Numbered from the stretch's first letter, positions 8,707 to 17,187 are shown. The stretch is 64,000 bases of DNA from Candidatus Nanogingivalis gingivitcus (GCF_004151455.1 NZ_PRLK01000004.1:6436-70435), one strand, 5' to 3'. Notes: generated by a model not told the origin, from the letters alone. Numbers and translations are program-made.

Positions 8707-9168
8707 TTAATTTATTTCTGTAATTTCGTATTTTATAGAGCCTTTTGGTGTGGTAATTTCAACCACTTCACCGAGTTTTTTATTAATTAACTGCTGACCT
8801 ATTGGTGATTCATTACTAATTTTACCCTCAAGGGGGTTAGCTTCTACAGCTCCAACTAAAGTATATTTAACTTCTTTAGAATTTTCTAGGTTTTTTAGTT
8901 TAATAGTATTACCTAGATTAACTTTATCTTTCTCCCCTTCACCAATAATTACTGCATTTTGTAAAATATTTTCAATTTCTGCAATACGTGTTTCAGCTAA
9001 CCCCTGTTTTTTTCTTGCAGCATCATATTCACTATTTTCACGTAAATCACCAAAATCACGAGCAGTCGCAACTTCTTCGGCAATTTCTTTACGTTGAGAA
9101 ATAAGAGAAGCTAATTCTTCTTCAAGGTCCTTTTTCCCAACTTTAGTAATATTAAACACCTGTTTCAT
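8707..9168 (-). CDS. greA: Transcription elongation factor GreA
   Basis: GreA rescues backtracked RNA polymerase by stimulating transcript cleavage. The product has the coiled-coil N-terminus with the acidic tip (ATARDFGDLRENSEYDAARK, containing the conserved D and E pair) and the C-terminal FKBP-like domain (NESPIGQQLINKKLGEVVEI). Two ATGs are possible, at 9174 and 9168. The extended -10 TGTTAAAAT (hexamer 9183-9178) ends only 3 nt before the first but 9 nt before the second, so I choose 9168 (MKQVFNITK), again leaderless. The length is typical. Confidence 0.93.
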   Translation of the reverse strand: MKQVFNITKVGKKDLEEELASLISQRKEIAEEVATARDFGDLRENSEYDAARKKQGLAETRIAEIENILQNAVIIGEGEKDKVNLGNTIKLKNLENSKEVKYTLVGAVEANPLEGKISNESPIGQQLINKKLGEVVEITTPKGSIKYEITEIN

Positions 9169-9191
9169 ATTCATTCTATTTTAACAAAAAG

Positions 9192-10160
9192 CTATCCATT
9201 TAGCAACATTAAATTAGGAAAAATAAATAGGAACATAAAAGCAATGCCATTTTTCAAAGAATGCAGAAAAATTGGTGCCCACAATGTTTCAGTAACATAT
9301 TCGCGAATATAGCACATGATCATACTCATAGCAAAAGTAGTAACTGCAACATTAAGTTGCCCATGTGCATAAGCAAAAACTATAGAAGTTATGAACATAG
9401 AGCCATATATGCTAATTTTACGAACTTGGCTATATAGCACTCCCCTAAAAATTACCTCCTCACATAACGGAGTAACTACAGAAAGCATTAAAAACGCAAT
9501 TATCATCATTAAAGGATTATGATTACTAGAATATCCAACGTTTTGAGCTTGATTAATATTAAAGTTAGGTACCACGGCTTGCACTATAAGCATTAAAATA
9601 CCGCTAACTAGTAATGCAGCCAAAAGGCCCACAAAAGCCACACCAATATCGCTCCATTTAGGAAGACCTACTAGCCCAATCTCTTTTTTTGTAATTTTTA
9701 CGCCTGTTAATTTTGTAGGTACTAAATAAAGAATTGCAAGCATTATTAGGAAAAATACTGCCGAATATACTGCAACAACCACATTATTATTCATTATACT
9801 ATTTATTTTAGTGGTATCGCCAACAAATAAAATAACAAAGAATAGCCGAACTAAAAACCTAGCAAAATAATAAGCAATAATAGTTGTAGCAGGATATAAC
9901 AAAAAGCGTATTATTTTATTTTTAACTAAAAGCTTAAAATTTACTTTTTTACAAAATAAGTATGCTAACGCAAATATTACAATTAAGTAAATAGGTAGAA
10001 GTAATATATAGTGGTTCTCCAGCCAAGATATTTTATTAGTTAAGGGAATAAGATTAACTAATAAAAATATAATAGAATGAAAAACATATGCTACTGTTAA
10101 AACTGTTATTAAAGAAGTGATTTTATCTTGAGTTTTATTAATCCCTATTTTATTTTTCAT
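9192..10160 (-). CDS. CPBP family intramembrane metalloprotease
   Basis: This 322-residue integral membrane protein of about eight helices belongs to the CPBP/ABI (CAAX prenyl protease 2-like) family. Diagnostic motifs are present in order: EEVIFRG (motif 1, glutamate pair and arginine) near residue 234, FAYAHG (motif 2 histidine) and a final FLHSLKNGIAF (motif 3 histidine). In bacteria these enzymes act in membrane protein processing, bacteriocin immunity or signalling; the substrate here is unknown. It is the last gene of the frr-uppS-rseP-CPBP series, 17 nt after rseP, with an AGAGGT Shine-Dalgarno. Placement beside the site-2 protease suggests a cell-surface maintenance role. Confidence 0.9.
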   Translation of the reverse strand: MKNKIGINKTQDKITSLITVLTVAYVFHSIIFLLVNLIPLTNKISWLENHYILLLPIYLIVIFALAYLFCKKVNFKLLVKNKIIRFLLYPATTIIAYYFARFLVRLFFVILFVGDTTKINSIMNNNVVVAVYSAVFFLIMLAILYLVPTKLTGVKITKKEIGLVGLPKWSDIGVAFVGLLAALLVSGILMLIVQAVVPNFNINQAQNVGYSSNHNPLMMIIAFLMLSVVTPLCEEVIFRGVLYSQVRKISIYGSMFITSIVFAYAHGQLNVAVTTFAMSMIMCYIREYVTETLWAPIFLHSLKNGIAFMFLFIFPNLMLLNG

Positions 10161-10177
10161 ATTAATTATTACCTCTT

Positions 10178-11347
10178 TTAAGATATTTTAATTATATCTA
10201 AAATAATTATCAATAAAGAAAGACCCATCAAGAATAGAAAACCATAGCCATTAATTTTTTCTTCAATTTCCGCAGTTAAAGGTTTCTTTAAAAGCTTACG
10301 AAATATAAATGTCTGCAACCATCTACCACCATCTAATGCCGGAATAGGTAAAACGTTCATACAAGCTAAGGATAATGATATTATTGCCATAAGTAATAAT
10401 ATGGTGTCTAGCCCAGATTGAGTAGCTTGAGGAAAAATTTGACCAATAATCATTACTGGTCCAGCTACACCCTCCCCTGCTTTACTAATTTGTTCATTTG
10501 CTTTCTGTTCTAGATTTTTCCCACCAACAACTTTATTATAAAGCCCCGTAAAGAGATTGCTTACCATATCCCCTAAAGTCTTAAAGGTCTCCCCTGTTAA
10601 TTGAAAAGTAGTGCAAACACCTACAACTGGAGCAGACCAAGTTGAATAAATTTTTTCGCCAGTTTTAGTTGTTGCAGTACCTAAAAAGCCTTTACCGTCA
10701 GCATTATCTTTACGAACATGGACTCTTTTTATAAGTTCATTATTATTACGTTTTATTTTAAAATCTATATCCTTGTCTACATTATTCTTTGCTAAAATAC
10801 TAATTTGCTCAGGGTTTTCTATTTTTTCACCATTAATAGCCAGGATCCGATCACCCTTTTCTAAGCCAGATTCTTTAGCTGGCATACCATCTTTCAAGTT
10901 AGTTATCGTAATTTCACCACCTATGATCTTAGCATCTTCCTTGATATAAAACTGATTAGGTATTAGCTTAGGTAAACCTACAATAGCTAGAATAGTAAAA
11001 ATAACTATAGAGACTAGCCAGTTCATTATAACGCCAGCGAATAAAATTTGTGTTTTACCCCAAAAAGTAGCCTTGCCGTAATCTCCTTTTTTATTATCGC
11101 TATCGTGTTCCCCTTGGAGTTTTACGAAACCACCTAGTGGTATCCAGTTAATAGAAACTTTGGTGCCTTTAGGAAGAACTTTATTAGTCTTAGTTTTAAA
11201 ACTCCAAACATTAGGTGGGAAGCCAATTCCAAATTCTTCTAATTTAACACCATTGTGCTTAGCAGCTAATGCATGCCCTAACTCATGAAGAGCTACTAAA
11301 ATAGTTAGAACTATTAATCCAACTATTATTCCTATTATTAAATTCAT
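10178..11347 (-). CDS. rseP: Site-2 protease RseP (M50 family)
   Basis: RseP cuts transmembrane segments of anti-sigma factors or leftover signal peptides. The product (389 residues) has the zinc-binding HELGHALAAK in the first membrane helix near residue 22, the GFGIGFPP-type loop (as EEFGIGFPP), a PDZ domain at about residues 150-210 (GMPAKESGLEKGDRILAINGE), and the second catalytic motif NVLPIPALDGGRW near the C-terminus with the zinc-binding Asp. Membrane helices frame both. The start overlaps the uppS stop by 4 bp (ATGA), a sign of translational coupling. The order frr-uppS-rseP resembles the frr-uppS-cdsA-rseP cluster of many bacteria, with cdsA missing. Confidence 0.95.
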   Translation of the reverse strand: MNLIIGIIVGLIVLTILVALHELGHALAAKHNGVKLEEFGIGFPPNVWSFKTKTNKVLPKGTKVSINWIPLGGFVKLQGEHDSDNKKGDYGKATFWGKTQILFAGVIMNWLVSIVIFTILAIVGLPKLIPNQFYIKEDAKIIGGEITITNLKDGMPAKESGLEKGDRILAINGEKIENPEQISILAKNNVDKDIDFKIKRNNNELIKRVHVRKDNADGKGFLGTATTKTGEKIYSTWSAPVVGVCTTFQLTGETFKTLGDMVSNLFTGLYNKVVGGKNLEQKANEQISKAGEGVAGPVMIIGQIFPQATQSGLDTILLLMAIISLSLACMNVLPIPALDGGRWLQTFIFRKLLKKPLTAEIEEKINGYGFLFLMGLSLLIIILDIIKIS

Positions 11348-12060
11348 TTTTTGCTATCCCCTCCCATTCTACGGTCACGTTTTTGATAATTTAATAAAGC
11401 TTTTTCTATATCTTCATCTTTCATATCTGGCCAAGGCTTATCTAAAAACAGCATTTCTGAATAAGCCATTCGCCATAGCTGAAAGTTAGAAATTCTTTGT
11501 TCACCTGAAGTGCGAATCATTAAGTCTACTGCTGGCACTTCTGGTGTATACAAATTTTGTTCAAATAATTTACTATCAATATCATCTATAAGTAATTCGC
11601 CACTTTGTACTTTTTGAGCAATTTTACGCGTAGCCTCAATTATTTCAGTTTGTCCACCATAATTAAAGCATAAACATAATGTGCCACCACTATTACCACT
11701 GGTTAACTCTTCTGCCTTATTAATTATTTCTACTAACTTTTTAGAAACTTTATTTTTACGATCGCCAGAAAAAAGTACTTTTATATTGTTTTTATGAAGA
11801 TCTTGAATTTCCTTACTGAAATATCTCTCAAAAAGTTTCATTAAATAGCTAACTTCTTCATTAGAACGATTCCAATTTTCAGTAGAAAATATATATGCGC
11901 TAACATATACTACGCCTTCATTAAAGCACTTCTTAATTATTTTTTTAAGAACATTAAAACCCTCTTCGTGCCCTTTTAATGTATGCAAATTTCTAGCCTT
12001 AGCCCAACGCCTATTGCCATCAACAATAAGGCCAATATGATTTGGAATTTTATTGTTCAT
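11344..12060 (-). CDS. uppS: Isoprenyl (undecaprenyl) diphosphate synthase
   Basis: UppS extends farnesyl diphosphate with isopentenyl diphosphate to the C55 carrier for peptidoglycan and surface glycans. Motifs seen: HIGLIVDGNRRWAK (catalytic Asp and substrate-binding Arg), the SxxNWxR-type motif STENWNRS, and the C-terminal DLMIRTSGEQRISNFQLW, which binds the homoallylic substrate. At 238 residues the length is usual. Eight bases separate it from frr and it overlaps rseP by 4 bp. As the cell probably lacks isoprenoid synthesis, the precursor may come from the host; that is inference. Confidence 0.96.
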   Translation of the reverse strand: MNNKIPNHIGLIVDGNRRWAKARNLHTLKGHEEGFNVLKKIIKKCFNEGVVYVSAYIFSTENWNRSNEEVSYLMKLFERYFSKEIQDLHKNNIKVLFSGDRKNKVSKKLVEIINKAEELTSGNSGGTLCLCFNYGGQTEIIEATRKIAQKVQSGELLIDDIDSKLFEQNLYTPEVPAVDLMIRTSGEQRISNFQLWRMAYSEMLFLDKPWPDMKDEDIEKALLNYQKRDRRMGGDSKK

Positions 12061-12068
12061 TATTAAGA

Positions 12069-12623
12069 TTAAACCTTCATTATTTCAGCTTCTTTAGATT
12101 TGAACATCTCATCAATCTTAGCTGAAAAATCTTTAATTTGGCTATCTATATTTTTTTCAATGCCTCTAAGGTCGTCTTCTGTAATAGTTTTATCTTCTTT
12201 AGCTTTTTTTGCATGTTTTAACACATCTTGACGAATATTACGTAAAACAATTTTAGCATTTTCTACTTTTTCACTAGTTTGTTTTACTATTTGGCGTCGC
12301 CTTTCCTCAGTTAATGGTGGAACTGGTACGCGTATTAAACGTCCATCATCACTAGGGTTAAAGCCTAAACTTTGATCATTACGAATAGCTGCTGAAATAG
12401 TAGCTATATTATTAACATCAAAAGGTGTAACAAGTATCATACCAGCTTCAGGTGCAGTTATATTAGAAACTTGATTTAATGGCATTTTAGTACCGTAAAC
12501 TTCAACATGTACGCTATCAAGCATTGATGGATGCGCTCTACCTGTACGCACTTTCTTTAGTTCACTAGCAAAATGATCAATAGCTTCATTCATTTTTTGG
12601 TTGTAAATATCTGTATCAAACAT
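12069..12623 (-). CDS. frr: Ribosome recycling factor
   Basis: RRF with EF-G splits the post-termination ribosome. The 184-residue product carries the typical three-helix bundle and hinge sequence: KVRTGRAHPSMLDSVHVEVYG, then MPLNQVSNITAPEAGMILVTPFD in domain II, and RVPVPPLTEERRRQIVK. The length is standard. It begins the block frr-uppS-rseP-CPBP and has a clear Shine-Dalgarno (AAAAGGAG) 4 nt before the ATG. The usual upstream partners rpsB-tsf are nearby at 14.1-15.4 kb, separated by two unrecognised plus-strand genes, and pyrH is not in the window. Confidence 0.97.
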   Translation of the reverse strand: MFDTDIYNQKMNEAIDHFASELKKVRTGRAHPSMLDSVHVEVYGTKMPLNQVSNITAPEAGMILVTPFDVNNIATISAAIRNDQSLGFNPSDDGRLIRVPVPPLTEERRRQIVKQTSEKVENAKIVLRNIRQDVLKHAKKAKEDKTITEDDLRGIEKNIDSQIKDFSAKIDEMFKSKEAEIMKV

Positions 12624-12730
12624 AAAACTCCTTTTATATATATTTTACTACAGTTGAAGCTTTTTGTCCCCCTTGATTTAAAGTGTAAAATATTGTAAAA
12701 TATTATTTATAAAAATAGTACATTAATAAT

Positions 12731-12788
12731 ATTTTACTTCCGCAAATTGTTTTGTAAATATTTAAAAAACAATTTGCGGAAGTAAAAT
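12731..12788. repeat. Perfect 23-bp inverted repeat with 12-nt loop
   Basis: The arms at 12731-12753 and 12766-12788 are exact reverse complements; each contains ACTTCCGCAAATTG. It lies between the divergent genes frr and the 12823 gene, so it is not an ordinary terminator. See findings. Confidence 0.85.
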
Positions 12789-12822
12789 TCTAGCTTATAT
12801 TATTGGAAAGTAGGTACAACCT

Positions 12823-13491
12823 ATGAAAGCAAACACAATGTGTAGTCCAGCTTCTTTACTCGATACTAGCTCAGCTAAACTTAAGTATAATGAGCATGAA
12901 GTAGCCTATGCTTCTGACATCTTTAAAAGAATAAAAGAATTTATTGCTCAAAAAAATCATGTAACTAGCTTTGAGCTAACGGATATGTACGAAAAATCAG
13001 TCTTATCTATCAGTTTTATAGAAGCTTATAGGCTTGGCTGGAAAGAGTTTGATCAAGGAGACTTATTTGAATTTCGCCGTAGAGAAGAACTCTCACAGTT
13101 ATACTACAGTGAGAAAAACGGAGAAAAAACTATTAACTTTGTTTTTTTAAAAAAGTTTAAAAACGAAAAAAAGCCAAAAAAGACAAGAGAGTTTAGTTGC
13201 AGTGAAAAAAGAGCTACTACCTTTTTTGAAATAGTTAAAGAAGAAGTACAATTAGCTATAGATAGCCTACCAGATAGCGAAGTTGCTATTCTTAATAAAA
13301 ATATTAAGGACGGCATTGGGTATACAGTATATGTAAATCTTAGTAGTTACGATCTTACGATTGCTCAAAATTTTAAGGATTTAAAGCTACGCTACCCTTC
13401 AATTTTTAATGAAATAGGAATAATAAGAACCGTTCCTTCTGGAAAAAACCGTTATAAAGTTGCTGTACTTATCTTCAATACTCAATTATAA
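12823..13491 (+). CDS. Unrecognised protein, 222 aa
   Basis: I do not recognise this protein. It has no signal peptide or membrane helix. The N-terminal ~60 residues look helical (DIFKRIKEFIAQKNHVTSFE) and could form a winged-helix-like module; a lysine-rich linker follows at about residues 105-120 (KKFKNEKKPKKTREF). The C-terminal half is alpha/beta. GGAAAG about 20 nt upstream and AGGT close to the ATG serve as weak ribosome binding sites. The large inverted repeat lies 35 nt before the start and may control it. A terminator follows at 13501. The neighbour at 13593 has a similar KKF/charged style but I cannot show homology. Confidence 0.65.
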   Translation: MKANTMCSPASLLDTSSAKLKYNEHEVAYASDIFKRIKEFIAQKNHVTSFELTDMYEKSVLSISFIEAYRLGWKEFDQGDLFEFRRREELSQLYYSEKNGEKTINFVFLKKFKNEKKPKKTREFSCSEKRATTFFEIVKEEVQLAIDSLPDSEVAILNKNIKDGIGYTVYVNLSSYDLTIAQNFKDLKLRYPSIFNEIGIIRTVPSGKNRYKVAVLIFNTQL

Positions 13492-13500
13492 GCTTTTTCA

Positions 13501-13521
13501 TGCCACTCCTTAGGGGTGGCA
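13501..13521 (+). terminator. Terminator
   Basis: TGCCACTCC and GGGGTGGCA form 9 pairs around TTA, followed by TTTATTATT. Confidence 0.8.
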
Positions 13522-13592
13522 TTTATTATTGACTTTTATAGTAAATTATGTTAATATATTAAAGTATAATTACAAAAACAAAAAGGAAACAA

Positions 13593-14026
13593 ATGACAAA
13601 AACTAAAAAAAATCTAGCTTCAGAGAAGCGTTTTAAAAAGATAATTGCTTTAACTAAAAAATATGATTTAAACTTTTATGATGAATTAACAAATCAAAAC
13701 TATAGCCTAAAAATTGAGATTAACCCTAGTAAAAAAGAATTAACTCGTATTATATTACCTACAGAGAATAATTTCTTTAAAGGGGTAGAATATAGTGAAA
13801 AAGTTCAACTTAAAGAACTTGCAAACGGTAGATGGACAAAAAATTACACGCTAAATTTGGTACTGGTGCAAAAGAACTTTTTGGCGTTACTGAGCTTAAT
13901 GAGAACAGTGATTTAGAGGCTAGAGATATAAGAATTATTGCTTTTGTAGATGATTTTTTAAGTAAATTAGCAGAAAATTCTATCCATACTACTCCACTAC
14001 TATTAAAACCATCAATTAAGGCGTAA
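13593..14026 (+). CDS. Unrecognised protein read in two frames: frameshift or programmed -1 slip
   Basis: The first frame starts at ATG 13593 (SD AAAAGGAAA) and reads coding-like sequence to about 13840. It then loses coding character and stops at 13916. The -1 frame, open from 13832 to 14026, continues with a protein-like sequence (KFGTGAKELFGVTELNENSD, then DIRIIAFVDDFLSKLAENS). The switch can occur on A AAA AAT at 13838-13844, which fits the X XXY YYZ slippery pattern. A joined product would have 144 residues. It is soluble, lysine-rich and unrecognised. Either the gene is broken by a one-base indel in the A6 run, or ribosomes slip here; a sequencing error is the third option. Confidence 0.55.
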
Positions 14027-14027
14027 T

Positions 14028-14061
14028 AAAAAATAATCCCTCTCTAGAGGGATTATTTTTT
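14028..14061. terminator. Bidirectional terminator
   Basis: AAAAAATAATCCCTC and GAGGGATTATTTTTT pair around TCTA, between the 13593 gene and tsf. Confidence 0.9.
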
Positions 14062-14081
14062 ATTTAATTGCTAGATAGCTC

Positions 14082-14678
14082 TTATTCTGTTACGCCTAAC
14101 TCAATGCGTGAGAACTGACGAATCACGATATTCTCACCAAGTTTAGCAATAGCTTCTTTTCGGAATTGTTCAACTGTCTTAGAATCATCCATAATGTAGT
14201 TTTGAGAAAGTAATACTTTTTCAGCAAAATATTTCTTAACCTGTCCATCTACAATTTTAGCAGCAATATCAGCTGGCTTACCTTCTTTAGCTATACGCTC
14301 TTCAGCTTCAGATTTAACGCGTTCAAGCTCTTCAGCAGGAATATCCTCTTCACTAGCGTAAACTGGGCTCATAGCAGCAATTTGCATAGCAATTTGATGA
14401 GCAAATTGTTTGAAATCTTCAGTTCTTGCTACGAAATCAGTTTCGCAGTTAACTTCAACTATAACACCAATACGTCCACCGTGAACATAAGCTTCCACTA
14501 AGCCTTCACGTGCTTCCCTATCGCCTTTCTTTTCAGCTTTAGTTAAGCCTTTTTTACGTAGAGCTTCTAAGGCTTTATCAAAATCACCATTAGCTTCAAG
14601 TAAAGCTTTTTTAGCATCAGATAAACCAAGACCTGTCAATTCTTTTAGTTTTTTAATTTCTTCAATAGAAACTGCCAT
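14082..14678 (-). CDS. tsf: Elongation factor Ts
   Basis: EF-Ts exchanges GDP for GTP on EF-Tu. The 198-residue product has the N-terminal UBA-like domain (IKKLKELTGLGLSDAKKALL), the conserved core EVNCETDFVARTEDFKQFAH with the TDFVA motif, and the C-terminal QNYIMDDSKTVEQF segment. It is the short form with a single core subdomain, as in Thermus and many small genomes. The Shine-Dalgarno AAGGAGGAAG is strong. It follows rpsB by 36 nt in the classic rpsB-tsf operon. Confidence 0.97.
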   Translation of the reverse strand: MAVSIEEIKKLKELTGLGLSDAKKALLEANGDFDKALEALRKKGLTKAEKKGDREAREGLVEAYVHGGRIGVIVEVNCETDFVARTEDFKQFAHQIAMQIAAMSPVYASEEDIPAEELERVKSEAEERIAKEGKPADIAAKIVDGQVKKYFAEKVLLSQNYIMDDSKTVEQFRKEAIAKLGENIVIRQFSRIELGVTE

Positions 14679-14714
14679 TTCTTCCTCCTTAGATTAAAAT
14701 TTCATAATTTTGAA

Positions 14715-15407
14715 TTACTTTTCGCTATTAGCTTCACGAACAGCTTCGGCTACGTAATCTAGTAATAGTTGTACACCTTTAATTGCATCATCATTAGCTG
14801 GAATTACGTAGTCAATACCATCTGGATTCACATTAGTATCAACTAAAGCAACAACAGGAATGTTAAGCACCTTAGCTTCACGAATAGCGTTAGCGTCAGC
14901 AATAGCATCAGTAACAAATACAATACCAGGGCGTCCCATTAAATCTTTAATACCACCATAACGTGTATTTAAAGCCTCAATTTCTTCAGCATAACGTTGA
15001 ACTTCAAGTTTAGAATAGCGTTTTGCTAATTCACCAGTCGCCATACGTTTTTCTAGAGTTTTCAACTTCTTAATTTGTTGGTTAATAGTACCTGAGTTAG
15101 TTAACATACCACCTACCCAACGCTCAACAACATATGGTTGATTTACAGATTCAGCAGTTGTACGTACAGCTTCTTTGCTTTGTTTTTTAGTTCCAACAAA
15201 AAGAACTTTTTTGCCACTTTCAACTGTTTTTGTAATAACAGGTAAAGCTTTTTCAAGAGCTTCAACTGTTTTTGTCAAGTCAATAATATGGCTATCTTGC
15301 CTCTTACTATGAATGTAAGGTGCCATTTTTGGGTGCCAACGAGATGTTTTGTGTCCAAAATGAACTCCAGCTTCAAGCAGTTGCTTGATATCAATTTTTA
15401 CAGACAT
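14715..15407 (-). CDS. rpsB: 30S ribosomal protein uS2
   Basis: S2 binds the 16S rRNA head-body junction and recruits S1. The 230-residue sequence opens with the typical IKQLLEAGVHFGHKTSRWHP and contains GTKKQSKEAVRTTAE, VERWVGGMLTN and PVVALVDTNVNPDGIDYVIP. The start has CAAAGGAGT upstream. The promoter is TTGATT at 15516-15511, 17 bp, then TATAAT at 15493-15488. The ~75-nt leader carries a hairpin (ACTCATAA paired with TTATGAGT, 15428-15460), a possible site for S2 autoregulation. tsf follows. Confidence 0.98.
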   Translation of the reverse strand: MSVKIDIKQLLEAGVHFGHKTSRWHPKMAPYIHSKRQDSHIIDLTKTVEALEKALPVITKTVESGKKVLFVGTKKQSKEAVRTTAESVNQPYVVERWVGGMLTNSGTINQQIKKLKTLEKRMATGELAKRYSKLEVQRYAEEIEALNTRYGGIKDLMGRPGIVFVTDAIADANAIREAKVLNIPVVALVDTNVNPDGIDYVIPANDDAIKGVQLLLDYVAEAVREANSEK

Positions 15408-15427
15408 TTATAACTCCTTTGTCTCTA

Positions 15428-15516
15428 CTCATAAAATAATTTTAGGAATTTATTATGAGTTGTTTCATTAATTTATATTACCTTACTATTATATCAAATA
15501 TCTTACTATTAATCAA
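15428..15516 (-). promoter_or_regulatory. rpsB promoter and leader hairpin
   Basis: TTGATT (15516-15511), a 17-bp spacer and TATAAT (15493-15488, TGA before it) form the promoter. The leader then holds a hairpin with ACTCATAA/TTATGAGT ends before the SD. Autoregulation by S2 is inferred from the position only. Confidence 0.7.
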
Positions 15517-15518
15517 TA

Positions 15519-15545
15519 AAAAAGCCCCTTATCATAAGGAGCTTT
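15519..15545 (-). terminator. Terminator of the 125-aa membrane gene
   Basis: AAAGCTCCTTAT and ATAAGGGGCTTT pair, followed by TTTT on the minus strand. Confidence 0.8.
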
Positions 15546-15548
15546 AGG

Positions 15549-15926
15549 TTAAAAAAACCAAGCTATATAGAAAGAGAGAGAAATAAACGCTATAATGATA
15601 CATAGTATAATCGTATATAAAGAAAGCATTACTTCCATATAAACTCTTAAGTCTATTCCCTCGGAATCTATAATGCAAACTTTCGTTTCCGGATGGACTT
15701 TTGCTTCTTTTATGTTTTTTATAAAAACCTTAACTGGAAAACCGTCGTCATCAATAAATACACAATAAAATATTAGTAGTGCAAAAGCTAAAAAAAATAT
15801 AGCTACGGATAATCTTATTCCATTAATAAAGAGGGAAATCAAAGATATAATACCAAAAATCCATTTACCTACTGTTGTATTCTTTTCGCGAAAGTTTGGG
15901 CCATTTGGGTTAAAATTAGATTTCAT
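15549..15926 (-). CDS. Unrecognised small membrane protein, 125 aa
   Basis: I do not recognise the family. Two hydrophobic segments lie near residues 22-54 (WIFGIISLISLFINGIRL, then SVAIFFLAFALLIFYCVF), separated by a short turn, and a third closes the protein at about residues 98-125 (MLSLYTIILCIIIAFISLSF). The middle ~40 residues are hydrophilic and contain VKVFIKNIKEAKVH. The N-terminus is Asn/Pro-rich. The Shine-Dalgarno GAAAGGAGG is strong. It has its own terminator and is monocistronic between rpsB and a surface protein gene. Confidence 0.7.
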   Translation of the reverse strand: MKSNFNPNGPNFREKNTTVGKWIFGIISLISLFINGIRLSVAIFFLAFALLIFYCVFIDDDGFPVKVFIKNIKEAKVHPETKVCIIDSEGIDLRVYMEVMLSLYTIILCIIIAFISLSFYIAWFF

Positions 15927-15993
15927 AATTTTAACCTCCTTTCTAATGTGCTAGGCTTTAATATCCTATTTTGTTATATAGATATTATAAAAC

Positions 15994-16023
15994 AAAAAAT
16001 ACCATTTGTAAATGGTATTTTTT
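15994..16023 (-). terminator. Terminator of the APNTG protein gene
   Basis: AAAAAATACCATTT and AAATGGTATTTTTT form a perfect stem around GT. Confidence 0.85.
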
Positions 16024-16041
16024 AGTGCTTTTAAAAACTAT

Positions 16042-16692
16042 TTAGTTATGTTTTTTAATATAAACAGTAGCTACAGATAGTATGCTTGCAATAAAGCTAG
16101 CAATAATACCTACATCCGTTTTTTCAACAACGCCTATACCTGTATTAGGTGCTTGGATATTAGTTTTTTGAGGAGTAGTGATATTATTAGCTACTACATT
16201 TTCTGTTTTTTTATGATTTTCTGGAGCAATAACTACTGGGTTTGAGTTTACGCCATCCTCTTTTTTTGGTGGATTATTATTGGTGTTAGTATTATTAACG
16301 GTAGTATTGTCTACATTAGAGTTATTATTTATATTAGTATGATTTTCTAGTTCATTAATTCTAGCATCTACTATTGCTAGTAATTTATCTATAAGATTAA
16401 AACTCTCATCAATTGTCATAATATCATCTGCTGATAGTTTATCTGCTACCTTAACTTTAAAGTCCATCACCATTTGTTTTATTTCAATAAGCTCTTCTTT
16501 GTACAATTTAACTTTTTGAATATCTGTTTCTTTCTTAATATTTTTCATTGATTCTGCAAGATCATTAAAAAATTCTTCATTAATAATATCTGCTGCAGAA
16601 ACATTATTATCACTCGCATAAACATTAGCGTTTATTACCATATTAACTGTAAATAAAGCCATAACAGCCAATATAATAGCTTTCCTATTCAT
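16042..16692 (-). CDS. Secreted protein with APNTG sorting signal
   Basis: This is a 216-residue surface protein. A signal peptide spans residues 1-27 (AIILAVMALFTVNMVINANVYA). The mature N-terminal half is a helical, charged domain of ~90 residues (EEFFNDLAESMKNIKKETD; KVADKLSADDIMTIDESFN) of unknown family. A low-complexity Asn/Thr/Pro stretch follows at about 117-175, then APNTG, a hydrophobic helix (VGIIASFIASILSVATVYI) and KKHN. The plan is a binding or structural domain held off the wall by a flexible stalk. It is the second PNTG protein in the window. I cannot name the ligand. Confidence 0.75.
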   Translation of the reverse strand: MNRKAIILAVMALFTVNMVINANVYASDNNVSAADIINEEFFNDLAESMKNIKKETDIQKVKLYKEELIEIKQMVMDFKVKVADKLSADDIMTIDESFNLIDKLLAIVDARINELENHTNINNNSNVDNTTVNNTNTNNNPPKKEDGVNSNPVVIAPENHKKTENVVANNITTPQKTNIQAPNTGIGVVEKTDVGIIASFIASILSVATVYIKKHN

Positions 16693-16813
16693 TTATTTAA
16701 AATTCCCTTTCATATTTTTATTACTACAACATAAATGTATATTAATTGCAACTAATTTGCAAGCAGTAGCGTTTTGTTTTATAATATTTATTTACTTTTT
16801 AAAATTGATATGG

Positions 16814-16819
16814 TAGAAT
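16814..16819 (+). promoter_or_regulatory. -10 of rpmE
   Basis: TTTACT, 17 bp and TAGAAT (with TGG before it) end 9 nt before ATG 16829; no room for an SD, so a leaderless mRNA is expected. Confidence 0.6.
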
Positions 16820-16828
16820 ATTAGGGAT

Positions 16829-17149
16829 ATGAAAAAGAGTTTACATCCAACCAACTATCGCTTTGTCGTATTTAGCGACGAAGTGGCTGGATTTGCTTTC
16901 TTGACTCGCTCAACAGCAGATTCAAAAGAAACTATAAAATGGGAAGACGGCAACGAATACCCACTTGTAAAAGTACATATTTCAAGTGCTTCACACCCAT
17001 TCTTTACAGGTGAAGAAAAGATTATCGACACCGAAGGCCGTGTTGATCGCTTCAAACGTGCACAAGAAATGGCAGCAGCTCGCAAAGAAGCTTTAGCTAA
17101 TAAAGCTAAAAAACAAGCAGCAGAAAAAGCTAAAAAATCTGAACGATAA
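16829..17149 (+). CDS. rpmE: 50S ribosomal protein bL31, type B-like with C-terminal extension
   Basis: The N-terminus [20 protein letters not shown] and the segment [20 protein letters not shown] with GRVDRF are characteristic of L31. No zinc-binding CxxC pair is present, so it is a zinc-independent (type B-like) form. L31 is normally 70-90 residues; this one has 106 because of a lysine/alanine-rich C-terminal tail (about residues 75-106). The tail could be flexible rRNA-binding sequence. The -10 box lies 9 nt before the ATG. A terminator follows at 17166. Confidence 0.95.
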   Translation: MKKSLHPTNYRFVVFSDEVAGFAFLTRSTADSKETIKWEDGNEYPLVKVHISSASHPFFTGEEKIIDTEGRVDRFKRAQEMAAARKEALANKAKKQAAEKAKKSER

Positions 17150-17165
17150 AGTATCGCCAGAAGAA

Positions 17166-17187
17166 ATGCCCCAACTAGGGGCGTTTT
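17166..17187 (+). terminator. Terminator of rpmE
   Basis: GCCCC and GGGGC pair around AACTA, followed by GTTTT. Confidence 0.75.
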
